Part shown: one piece after another, positions 40,640 through 48,713 of the stretch
Layout: each line of letters opens with the position of its first letter
Position numbering within the stretch: position 1 is the stretch's first letter
Source: JAIBJN01 sp963775625
GTDB taxonomy: Bacteria; Actinomycetota; Thermoleophilia; Gaiellales; Gaiellaceae
Direction of reading: 5' to 3'
DNA: 64,000 bases
NCBI GenBank assembly: GCA_963775625.1
Contig: CAVZJM010000009.1
Coordinates: forward strand, 1-64,000
Notes under the pieces: generated by a model
What the model saw: the letters and a program-made list of their open reading frames with translations, nothing else
The model's database searches: none
What the model was told of the DNA's origin: nothing
Position numbers and translations under genes: made by a program

Positions 40640-41113
40640 TCAGATCACGCCCTTGGGCGGCGCCGGCGTCGCGGGGACGGGCTCGACCGGCGCGAGGATC
40701 CTTGTGCGGGACGCCTTCGGAATCCGAATTGCGTCCGTCAGCAGGGAGACCTCGGTGGGATCATTTGCAGGTCCCGGCGAAGGCTGGCGCTCCACGACTG
40801 CTCCCACGAGAGCCCCGGCGGCAAGCGCCGCGGTGGCAGCGACGGCGGCGGCGAGCCTGGGCCCGGAGGCTCGCCTGCGACCGGCGACCGGCAGCGTGAT
40901 CCGCCGCGACGGCCGCTCCTGCGGCGTCAGGCGGATGACATCCGTCGCCCAGCGGACGTCCTCCTCGTACGCACGGCAAGCCTTGCAGCCTCCGAGATGC
41001 CGAGCGAGCAGCTCGTCCTCCAGAGGCGACAGCTCGCCGTCGAGGCGAAGCGACACCCATTCCCGCGCGCGGTCGCACGGCTCTCCCTGCAACAGCAGGT
41101 CCTTGCCAGCCAT
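40640..41113 (-). CDS. Anti-sigma factor with zinc-finger (zf-HC2) domain, membrane anchored
   Basis: 157 aa. The cytoplasmic zinc-binding anti-sigma domain has CDRAREWVSLRLDGELSPLE and the H-x3-C-x2-C motif (ARHLGGCKACRAYEE). One membrane helix lies at about residues 85-107 (LAAAVAATAALAAGALVGA), then a short extracellular Pro-rich tail. Such proteins bind an ECF sigma factor, normally encoded just upstream. No sigma gene is adjacent here: the 335 bp upstream are non-coding. Confidence 0.85.
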   Translation of the reverse strand: MAGKDLLLQGEPCDRAREWVSLRLDGELSPLEDELLARHLGGCKACRAYEEDVRWATDVIRLTPQERPSRRITLPVAGRRRASGPRLAAAVAATAALAAGALVGAVVERQPSPGPANDPTEVSLLTDAIRIPKASRTRILAPVEPVPATPAPPKGVI

Positions 41114-41448
41114 ATCTGCTCAGACGATAGCTGGAAGCGGAGGTTAGGCTTCGCCGTCGGGCACCTGTCGTGGCCTCGCTCCAGACGAGGCGGCGCCTAC
41201 CGGCCCGACGCCCCGGGCCTCGGCAGCGCTCGAAGGCTCGGCCGCAGCCGGAACAGCCGTTCGGCGGCCGACGCCAGTCGGCCGCCGAACGCCCGCTTTG
41301 AGCCGCGGGCGCGCTGATTCGACATCCAACGCGATTGCGCCTCCGCCACCCGGGCGGCGTGATCGAGGTGTCAGACGTACGATGAGATGAGCGTCGGCTG
41401 GAAAGGCATCCACCCGAAGCATGCACCTTTCTTGCGGCAGACGTGCTC
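41114..41448. other. 335-bp intergenic region
   Basis: I see no coding frame with plausible composition here. It holds a strong dyad at 41259-41290, and a short direct repeat (AGACGTGC twice, spaced by four bases) at about 41440-41460 that runs into the dppF stop. The promoter of the anti-sigma gene should lie near 41114-41200. Confidence 0.6.
41259..41290. terminator. Perfect 14-bp hairpin downstream of the oligopeptide transporter operon
   Basis: GTTCGGCGGCCGAC-gcca-GTCGGCCGCCGAAC is a perfect inverted repeat with a four-base loop, about 160 bp beyond the last transporter gene. There is no long U-run. It is a likely transcription terminator of the operon on the minus strand, by position and stability only. 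Confidence 0.55.
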
Positions 41449-42522
41449 TTAGACGTGCGCAGCCCGCTCGAGCTCTTCCCCGGGCTCGAGCGGGTACCAG
41501 CAAGCCGCGTGGTGGTCTCGCGCGACGGGACGCAGAGGCGGCACCTCGGTCCGGCAGTTCTCGGGTACGGCGTCCTTGCCTGCGACAAGGCGCGCCTTCG
41601 GGCACCGAGGATGAAAATGACAGCCGGGCGGCGGGTCGACCGGCGAGGGAACGTCACCCTCGAGCACGATGCGGCCGGCCTGCTCTCCGTCGAGGCGGCC
41701 CTTGGGCACAGCCGACAGGAGGGCGGCGGTGTACGGGTGCTTCGGGTTCTCGTAGAGCAGATCGGCCGGGGCGAGCTCGACGATGCGGCCGAGGTACATG
41801 ACGGCGATGCGATCGGAGATGTGCCTGACGACGCCGAGGTCGTGCGAGATGAAGAGGTACGTGAGATCGAAATCCCGTTGCAGGCCCTGAAGCAGGTTGA
41901 GGATCTGCGCTTGAATCGAGACGTCGAGGGCGGAGACCGGCTCGTCGCAGATGATCAGCTTCGGGCTGAGCGCGAGTGCCCGGGCGACGCCGATGCGCTG
42001 CCGCTGGCCGCCGGAGAATTCGTGCGGATACCGGTTGTAGTGCTCCGGGTTGAGGCCGACGCGGTCCATGAGCTCCTGGACCCGCCGTTTCTTCGAGCCT
42101 TCGGTCTTGTGGATCGAGAAGGGCGCGCCGATGATCGAACCGATCGTCTGGCGAGGGTTCAGAGACGAGTAGGGGTCCTGGAAGACGATCTGCATCTCCC
42201 GTCGAAGGGGCCGCATCTGGCGCCGGCTGAAGCCGGAGATGTCCTCTCCGTCGAACCTGATGGTGCCGCTCGTCGCCTCGATCAGCTTCAAGACGAGGCG
42301 CGCGGTCGTCGACTTTCCGCATCCCGATTCCCCCACGAGGCCGAGAGTCTCGCCGCGGCCGAGGGTGAAGCTGATGTCCTCGACGGCGTGGACATGCCCG
42401 ACCGTGCGCTGGAGAAGCCCGCGCTGGATCGGAAACCGCTTCGTCAGGTGCTCGACCTCGAGCAGGGGCTCGAGTCGAACGGACGGCTCCGGAGCGGCGG
42501 CGTGGGTCGCAGCCTCGCTCAC
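41449..42522 (-). CDS. dppF: Oligopeptide/dipeptide ABC transporter ATP-binding protein (OppF/DppF type)
   Basis: 357 aa from GTG 42522, which overlaps the previous stop as GTGA. Walker A GLVGESGCGKSTTARLVLKL, signature EFSGGQRQRIGVARALAL, Walker B KLIICDEPVSALDVSIQ. The C-terminal oligopeptide-transporter domain with a cysteine cluster (PPGCHFHPRCPKAR ... ACWYPLE) is the site of the [4Fe-4S] ligands in this family. It pairs with the next ATPase. The open frame extends further upstream, over dppD, but that part is not homologous. Confidence 0.9.
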   Translation of the reverse strand: MSEAATHAAAPEPSVRLEPLLEVEHLTKRFPIQRGLLQRTVGHVHAVEDISFTLGRGETLGLVGESGCGKSTTARLVLKLIEATSGTIRFDGEDISGFSRRQMRPLRREMQIVFQDPYSSLNPRQTIGSIIGAPFSIHKTEGSKKRRVQELMDRVGLNPEHYNRYPHEFSGGQRQRIGVARALALSPKLIICDEPVSALDVSIQAQILNLLQGLQRDFDLTYLFISHDLGVVRHISDRIAVMYLGRIVELAPADLLYENPKHPYTAALLSAVPKGRLDGEQAGRIVLEGDVPSPVDPPPGCHFHPRCPKARLVAGKDAVPENCRTEVPPLRPVARDHHAACWYPLEPGEELERAAHV

Positions 42523-43544
42523 ACGGCTTCCTTCAGGAAGCGCTCCAGTCGCTCCGTCCACAGGCGTCGCTTGTCGTCGGCGGAGAGGTGACACGCTTCG
42601 GCGTGACCGCCGCCCCGATCGCGAAACTCCGGCCGCTCCCGATCGCAGGGCGCGAAGCGATGGGGGCACCGCGGATGGAACGGGCAGCCCGGGGGAACGT
42701 GGATGAGAGACGGCGGCGACCCCTGAATGGGCGTCAGGCCGGAGACCTTCTGATCGACGCGCGGCATCGACTCGAGCAGGCCCCACGTGTACGGGTGCAG
42801 CGGCAGGCTGAAGACCTCGTCTCTCGTGCCCAGCTCCACCGCCCGGCCCGCATACATGACCATGACTGCCTGGGCGACGTCCGCCACGACCCCGAGGTCG
42901 TGGGTGATGAGGATCACTCCGATGTCGAACTCCGTCTTGACGCGGTCGATCAGCTCCAGGATCTGGGCTTGGACGGTGACGTCGAGGGCGGTGGTCGGCT
43001 CGTCGGCGATGAGGATGTCAGGGTTGTTGACCAGCGCCATCGCGATCATCGCGCGCTGCCGCATGCCTCCCGAGTACTGGTGCGGGTAGTCGCGGAAACG
43101 CTCCCGAGGCCGGGGGATCCCGACGGCGCTCAAGAGCTCGACGACCCGGTCCTCGGCCTGCTTCTTCGGCACATCCTCGTGCACCTGAATCGCCTCGACG
43201 ATCTGGTCCCCCACGCGATACATCGGATGCAGGCAGGCGAACGGGTCCTGGAAGATCATCGCGATCTCCTTCCCCCTGATCTGCCGGAGCTCCTTTCCCT
43301 GGATCGACAACAGGTTGCGTCCCTTGAAGAGTGCCTCTCCCGAGATCCGAGCCCCCCGGATCAGGCCGAGCAGAGCCAGGTTCGTGACGCTTTTCCCGGA
43401 GCCGGACTCGCCGACGAGCCCGAGCGTCTCACCGCGACGGAGCGAAAAGGAGAGGTGGTCGACGGCATGGACGACCCCGTCGGCCGTCGAGAACTCGACA
43501 CTGAGATCCCGAACGTCGAGCAGGAGGTCGCCGCGGGTGCTCAC
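42519..43544 (-). CDS. dppD: Oligopeptide/dipeptide ABC transporter ATP-binding protein (OppD/DppD type)
   Basis: 341 aa. Walker A GLVGESGSGKSVTNLALLGL, signature QYSGGMRQRAMIAMAL, Walker B DILIADEPTTALDVTVQ. The C-terminal motif GSPPSLIHVPPGCPFHPRCPHRF is family typical. GTG start overlapping the permease stop. The two ATPases differ (D and F types), forming a heterodimer as in Opp/Dpp systems. Confidence 0.92.
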   Translation of the reverse strand: MSTRGDLLLDVRDLSVEFSTADGVVHAVDHLSFSLRRGETLGLVGESGSGKSVTNLALLGLIRGARISGEALFKGRNLLSIQGKELRQIRGKEIAMIFQDPFACLHPMYRVGDQIVEAIQVHEDVPKKQAEDRVVELLSAVGIPRPRERFRDYPHQYSGGMRQRAMIAMALVNNPDILIADEPTTALDVTVQAQILELIDRVKTEFDIGVILITHDLGVVADVAQAVMVMYAGRAVELGTRDEVFSLPLHPYTWGLLESMPRVDQKVSGLTPIQGSPPSLIHVPPGCPFHPRCPHRFAPCDRERPEFRDRGGGHAEACHLSADDKRRLWTERLERFLKEAV

Positions 43545-44524
43545 TGATAACGGATCCGCGGGTCGAGGTACGCGTAGGCGATGTCCGCGAGCAGGTTGAA
43601 GAGGACGACGAAGATGGCGGTGAGGACGACCACCGCGACCACCACGGGAAGGTTCGAATTGAAGGTCGCGCTGAGCACCCAGGAGCCGACGCCTTGCCAG
43701 TTGAAGACCGTCTCGGTGATCACCGCTCCCCCGATGAGGAGCGCAAAGTCCATGGCGAACAGGGTCACGACAGGCGTGAGGCTGGCCCGCAGGCCGTGCT
43801 TGACGATCACGTCGCGCTCGGTGAGGCCCTTCGCCCGCGCCGTGCGGATGTAGTCCTCGCCCATGGTGTCGATCAGGCTTCCCCGGGTCATGCGCGCGTA
43901 GAAGGCCGCGTAGAGGAGGGAGAGGACGACGACGGGCATGATCAGGTGCATGGCCCAGTCCGTCGGGCTCTCGCCGAAGGGCACGTAGCCCGTTCCGGGG
44001 AGGAACTGGATCTGCTCGGGCCCACCCCCGGTCTCGGCGAAGAGGTAGAGCGCGACCAGTCCGAGCCAGAAGACCGGAGCCGACACGCCGAAGAGGGCAA
44101 AGCCCATTGCCCCGCGATCGAGGGCTCCCCCCCTCCTGATGGCCGAAAGAACCCCGATGGATATCCCCACAATCGCCCAGAGGATCGCGGCGAAGAACGC
44201 GAGAAAGAGCGTGCGCGGCAGCCGCCTCATCAGCTCGTCCCGCACCGGCACTTTGGTGTCGTACGAGTAGCCGAGGCCGGGCCAGCCGTACTCGTCCCCG
44301 GTGACCAGGTTCGTCACAAAAAGCCCGTACTGCTGGTACCAGGGCTTGTCGAGGCCGAACTCCTCCCGGACTGCCTCGAGCGTCGCCGCCGTCGGCGCCT
44401 TGCCGGCGAAGCGGCGGGCCGGGTCGGTCGGAGGCAGGACGTAGAAGATGAAGAAGGTGAACATCGTGACCAAAAGCACGACGAACGCCGACCAGACGAT
44501 CCGCCGGAGAACGTAGGCCGCCAC
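43541..44524 (-). CDS. dppB: Oligopeptide/dipeptide ABC transporter permease (DppB type)
   Basis: 327 aa. The first membrane helix is at the N-terminus (IVWSAFVVLLVTMFTFFIFYV), followed by an extracellular region and five more helices. The EAA-like coupling loop is YIRTARAKGLTERDVIVKHGLRASLTPVV. It ends at LDPRIRYQ, as DppB proteins usually do. GTG 44524, downstream of the binding-protein gene and its stem-loop. Confidence 0.92.
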   Translation of the reverse strand: MAAYVLRRIVWSAFVVLLVTMFTFFIFYVLPPTDPARRFAGKAPTAATLEAVREEFGLDKPWYQQYGLFVTNLVTGDEYGWPGLGYSYDTKVPVRDELMRRLPRTLFLAFFAAILWAIVGISIGVLSAIRRGGALDRGAMGFALFGVSAPVFWLGLVALYLFAETGGGPEQIQFLPGTGYVPFGESPTDWAMHLIMPVVVLSLLYAAFYARMTRGSLIDTMGEDYIRTARAKGLTERDVIVKHGLRASLTPVVTLFAMDFALLIGGAVITETVFNWQGVGSWVLSATFNSNLPVVVAVVVLTAIFVVLFNLLADIAYAYLDPRIRYQ

Positions 44525-44572
44525 CTAGCTCATTCCCTCCGTACCCGACCTCCTCGACCTCCGGCGGAATGC

Positions 44573-44600
44573 GGTGGGGCCCCCGGTCGGGGGCCCCACC
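44573..44600 (-). terminator. Perfect 13-bp hairpin after the peptide-binding protein gene
   Basis: GGTGGGGCCCCCG-gt-CGGGGGCCCCACC is a perfect, all-GC-rich inverted repeat directly after the binding-protein stop and before dppB. It has the same position and design as the stem-loop in the sugar operon (24553-24586). Likely role: 3' protection of the binding-protein message or partial termination. Confidence 0.7.
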
Positions 44601-44610
44601 ACGACTTCCG

Positions 44611-46483
44611 TTAAGTGCCCTGCTGCTTCGACTGGTCGACTGCGACGTGTTGCCACGCCTGCAACCCGACCGACTGGTCGAAGTCCCAGTTGCTCACGGC
44701 TTCGCTGATGATGTTCGTGTTGTTGCGCCAGAGCCAGGGGATCCAGGGGACCGCTTCCTCCATGATGGTCTTGTCGAGTTCGCCCCAGCAGGTCGTGCGC
44801 TCGGCGTCGTCGGCGATCGCGATGCACTCGTCGATGCCGTCGTTGACGCTCGGGACGCCGTCCGCGGGGTACTCGATCCCGATCTCCTTGGCCTGTTCCT
44901 CGGTGAGCCCGACGAGCGGCTCGTTGTAGCTGAACTCCGGCGTGATCACGCGTCCGTCGAACAGGTAGAGGTAGTACGTGAACGCGTCGGCGTAGTCCTT
45001 GCCCCAGCCGGCCGTGCCGCTCATCGGCACCTGCTCGGTCGGGGTGAAGATGAACTGGTACGGATCGTCGATGTTGCGGGTCTTGAGCGTGATGCCGACC
45101 TTGCCCAGCGACGACTCCATGACGGGAACCATTGCCTTGTCCCGCGCGGTGTTGCCCATGACGTTCAGGACGTCCTTGCACTCCGGAGCGTCGCAGATGC
45201 CGTCCTGGTCGGTGTCGTACTTGGACTGGGCCATCTCGGCCTTCGCGGCCTCCTCGTCTCCCGCATAGTCCGGGCTCGGGTACGGATCGTAGTCCGCGAG
45301 CTCGGCAGGAGACATGGCCGGCGGAATGATGTGCCTCGCCGGCTCTCCAACCGTCGGCCCGCCCCATCCTCGGATGAGGGCGGTCTTGTCCATGACGAGG
45401 TTCGCAGCCTTCCGGACGTGGACGTCGTCCCACGGAGGCGTAGTCAGGTTCATGTAGATGTAGAAGACGCCGTCGTCGGGATACGCCTTCAGGAGGTCCT
45501 GGAGCTCCTCGGTCTCCGTGTACTCCTTGATCTCCTTGCCGGTCTCGCTGCAGATCGTGTCCTCGATCTCCGCCGCCTTGACCTTGGCGAAGCAGTCGTC
45601 GTTGCTCGTGTTGATGAGGAAGTCGAACTGGTCGGGATAGTTCGAGCGCAGATCGTCCGTCGACTGGTCGTAGTCCGGGTTTCGCACGAGGATGAGCTGC
45701 GTTTCCGGGTTGATAGCCCGAGAGCGGCTCCATCGTGTCGCAGCTCGAGATATCGAGCTGGTCCGAGCCTTCGATCATGTACGGGCCGGACGAGATGACG
45801 TAGCGCCCGTAGTCGCCGGCCTTCTTGAAGCACCCGGCGACCTCTTCCGGGATCGGGCCCGCCGCAGCCATCGCCAGGCGATAGAGGAAATCGCCGGCCG
45901 GCTTCGCCAGCTGGAAGACGATCGTCTTGTCGTCGGGCGTGGTGATGCCGGAGACCGACTTGGCCTTGCCGTCAGCGACGTCTGTGAAGCCCTCGATCAC
46001 CTCGTAGTAGAGCGGATAGCCGAAGCTCCCGATATCGGGGTTCGCAAGCCGGTCGAATCCGAACTTGATGTCCGCCGAAGTGATCTCCCGGCTCACCGGC
46101 GGCCCGAACATGATCCCGTCCTTCAGGGTGAAGGTGTAGGTGAGACCGTCGTCCGAGACCTCCGGCATGTCGGCGGCGAGGTCGGGGTGGATCTCGTTCC
46201 CCGCGTTGCCCGCCGTTCCGGAGTAGCTCATGAGCTTCCGGATGATCAGGTTGTAGAAGCTCCATCCCACCGCCGTGTACTCGGCGGTCGGGTCGAAGTC
46301 GGCCGTGAAGTCGAACGAGGTCTCGACGTCGACCCGGTAGGTCCCGCCCGGTGTCGCCCCTTCCGAGACCGTATCGTCGGTCCCGGTCTGGGCCGCGTCG
46401 TCGTCGTCGCCTCCGCACGCCACGACGGCGAGCGCCAGCACAGCCGCCAGCGAAAGAATCACTGCAAGTCGTCTTCGTCTCAC
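44611..46483 (-). pseudogene. dppA: Peptide-binding lipoprotein (SBP family 5), one apparent frameshift
   Basis: The GTG at 46483 starts a lipoprotein signal (RRRRLAVILSLAAVLALAVVAC) followed by Gly/Asp linkers and an SBP_bac_5 domain (YTFTLKDGIMFGPPVSREITSADIKFGFDR...). At SGYQP (near 45712) one extra base breaks the frame. Removing it gives SGYNPETQLILVRNPDYDQ, the normal continuation, and the intact C-terminal part (MRNPDYDQSTDDLRSNYPDQ to WQHVAVDQSKQQGT, stop 44611). Total about 623 aa, usual for the family. Sequence error is the simplest explanation, since all other transporter genes are intact. Confidence 0.85.
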
Positions 46484-46616
46484 GTCACACCCTTTCTGCC
46501 GTTTTCGCACGAGCCTCGCGACGAGACGCCCCGGTCCGCCCGGAACCCCTCTCCGATGCCGCTAACAATGGACGTCGGCGGCGGCCGAAAGTTAGCTTGG
46601 CGGCCGATGAAAACCT

Positions 46617-47597
46617 TCAGCGCCCGGTCCTCGGATCGAGCGCGTCCCGAAGGCCGTCGCCGAGCAGGTTGAAGGCGAGAACCGTGGAAACGAGGAAGAG
46701 CCCCGGGAACACCATGAACCACCAAGCGACGTCGAAGATGCCCGACGCGTCGGAGAGCATCTGCCCCCAGGAGGGCGTGGACGGCGGCAGGCCCAGGCCG
46801 AGGAAGGAGAGCGCCGCCTCGAAGAGGATGTTGGCGGGAATGAGGAGCGTCGTGTAGATGATGATCGGGGCGACGAGGTTCGGCAGGACCTCGCGAGACA
46901 TGATCCGCATGTTCCCGGCGCCCAGCGACCGCGCCGCCTCGACGTACTCCTTCTCCCGGATGGACAGCACGCTGCCGCGGATGATCCGCGCGATGTAGGG
47001 CCAGCTGAAGAGGGCGATGATGAAGATGACGAGGCGCTGGCCCGGCTGCACCACCCCTCCGAGACAGCCCTCCTTCGTCGTTCCGCAGGCGGCGGCGATG
47101 CCGATGGCGAAGAGGAGGAGCGGCATCGCGAGGATGATGTCGATCAACCGCGAGATCGCCGTGTCCGCGTAGCCGCGGAAGTAGCCGCCGACGATGCCCA
47201 CGATCGTGCCGATCACCACGGCGATACCGGTTCCGACGAGCGCGACGAGGAGCGAGGTGCGGGCTCCGTAGAGGATGCGGACGAAGACGTCGCGGCCCGA
47301 CTGGTCGGCGCCGAACCAGAAGTCGCCGTTCGGCCCTTTGGGAAGGCCGAAGTCGTCGAGCATCTGCGTCTGGAAGAGCTCGTTCTTCCCGTGGTGGATG
47401 ATCCTGTCGGCGATTACCCCGGCGAAGATCGCGAGCAGGACGAGGATGGCGAGGAAGATCAGGCTCCCGATCGCCGCCTTGTCGCGCCTGAACCGCTCCC
47501 AGAACAGCTGGCGCGGTGACTTCCCCTCCACCTCGGCGGTCTCGAGCACGGCACCGAGGGGCTCGATCGTCGTGGTATCGGGTGCAACAGACGCCAC
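46617..47597 (-). CDS. dppC: Oligopeptide/dipeptide ABC transporter permease (DppC type)
   Basis: 326 aa. N-terminal cytoplasmic region ending in RQLFWERFRRDKAAIGSLIFL, then six membrane helices. It has the permease motif REKEYVEAARSLGAGNMRIMSREVLPN and the end LGDGLRDALDPR. It is the first gene of this operon, ahead of the binding protein, an uncommon order. GTG 47597 has a strong AAGGAGGAG site. The region just upstream holds a candidate promoter and palindromic element B. Confidence 0.92.
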   Translation of the reverse strand: MASVAPDTTTIEPLGAVLETAEVEGKSPRQLFWERFRRDKAAIGSLIFLAILVLLAIFAGVIADRIIHHGKNELFQTQMLDDFGLPKGPNGDFWFGADQSGRDVFVRILYGARTSLLVALVGTGIAVVIGTIVGIVGGYFRGYADTAISRLIDIILAMPLLLFAIGIAAACGTTKEGCLGGVVQPGQRLVIFIIALFSWPYIARIIRGSVLSIREKEYVEAARSLGAGNMRIMSREVLPNLVAPIIIYTTLLIPANILFEAALSFLGLGLPPSTPSWGQMLSDASGIFDVAWWFMVFPGLFLVSTVLAFNLLGDGLRDALDPRTGR

Positions 47598-47626
47598 TCC
47601 GTCTCCTCCTTGGCTCCGACCGCTGG

Positions 47627-47655
47627 AGTGTAGTTGAGCCCTCGGTAGGCGTCCA
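47627..47655 (-). promoter_or_regulatory. Candidate sigma-70-type promoter of the transporter operon
   Basis: On the minus strand TGGACG and TACACT stand 17 bases apart, each matching the consensus at four of six positions. They lie between element B and the dppC ribosome-binding site, with a predicted start about 25 bases before the GTG. Base matches only; unproven. Confidence 0.35.
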
Positions 47656-47658
47656 CAC

Positions 47659-47825
47659 TAAGAACTCGAACCAGAATGACGCTTCGTCGGCGCGGCGTCC
47701 TGGGTGAGTGCGATGCAAGGACGCAGGGCGCGTTCGTAGCCGAGGCTACGGGCGCAACCGAGGACGCGCAGCGCGCCGCCCAGGGCGTCGCGGCGGCTCA
47801 AGACTTCATTCTGGTTCGGGTTCTA
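47659..47825. repeat. 167-bp palindromic intergenic element, copy B
   Basis: The left end TAAGAACTCGAACCAGAATGA and the right end, read inward, TAGAACCCGAACCAGAATGA are nearly identical inverted arms. The apex is CGTAGCC-ga-GGCTACG, in a core closely matching copy A over some 120 bases in reverse orientation. The right-hand TAG is the stop codon of atpG. The element sits between atpG and the foreign transporter operon. Confidence 0.85.
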
Positions 47826-48713
47826 ACCCTCGAGCGCGTCTGCGCCGGCGACGACCTCGAGGATCTCCTGCGTGATCTCCGACTGGCGCGCTCGGTTCAT
47901 GTCGAGTGTCAGCCGGTCGATCAGCTCGCCGGCGTTCTTCGACGCGTTCCGCATCGCGGTCATGCGGGCGCCGTGCTCGGACGCCGCTGACTCGAGGAGG
48001 GCGCGGTAGACGGTCGTCTCGAGGTAGGTCGGCAGCAGCCGTCCGAGGATCTCCTCCGGCTCGGGCTCGTAGATGAAGTCCCCCTCGAGCGCGATCTCGT
48101 AGGCGCTCTTCTCCTCCTCCTCGAGCAGCGTGCGCGGGATCGGGAGGACGTCCTCGACCTCGACGGTCTGGGTCAGCGGCGAGACGTAGTGGTTGTAGAC
48201 GACGACCACGCGGTCGACCTCGCGCTCGACGAAGAGGTCGGCGAGCCGCTTCGAGATCGCCACCGCGTCCGCGTACACCGGGCGGTCGGTGAAGTCGACC
48301 CAGGCCTGCTCGATCGCGTAGCGGCGGAAGCGGAGGGTCGAGCGGCCCTTCTTGCCCACCACGACCCAGCGCACGTCGGCGCCGCCGGCGCGGATCTCAC
48401 GCTCGAGCTGGAGCGCGCGCCGGATGATCTGTGCGTTGAAGGCGCCGGCGAGGCCGCGGTCGCCGGTCAGCGGCAGGATCGCCACCGACTGGACCGAGTC
48501 GCGCGCCTCGAGGAGCGGGAAGCCGCGCGACGGGGTGGCCCGCGCCGTTCCGATCATCAGCTCGCGCATGCGCTCGGCGTAGGGGCGGAGCGCCGCGATC
48601 CGCGTCTCCGCCCGGCGCAGCTTCGCGGCGGCGACGAGCTCCATCGCCTTCGTGATCTTGCGCGTGTTGCGGACGGAGCGGAGCCGCCGCTTGATGTCCT
48701 GGACGGTGGCCAC
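47823..48713 (-). CDS. atpG: ATP synthase F1 subunit gamma
   Basis: 296 aa central stalk. N-terminal helix VQDIKRRLRSVRNTRKITKAMELVAAAKLRRAE and C-terminal helix SEHGARMTAMRNASKNAGELIDRLTLDMNRARQSEITQEILEVVAGADAL, both diagnostic. The GTG start shares one base with the atpA stop. Its TAG stop is the first triplet of palindromic element B. In almost all bacteria atpD follows directly; here it does not. Confidence 0.96.
   Translation of the reverse strand: MATVQDIKRRLRSVRNTRKITKAMELVAAAKLRRAETRIAALRPYAERMRELMIGTARATPSRGFPLLEARDSVQSVAILPLTGDRGLAGAFNAQIIRRALQLEREIRAGGADVRWVVVGKKGRSTLRFRRYAIEQAWVDFTDRPVYADAVAISKRLADLFVEREVDRVVVVYNHYVSPLTQTVEVEDVLPIPRTLLEEEEKSAYEIALEGDFIYEPEPEEILGRLLPTYLETTVYRALLESAASEHGARMTAMRNASKNAGELIDRLTLDMNRARQSEITQEILEVVAGADALEG

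Noticed and set aside
44611..44621. TAAGTGCCC at the end of the peptide-binding protein as another solo element end
   Set aside because: It is only nine bases, lies in coding sequence, and is explained by the codons at the protein's end.
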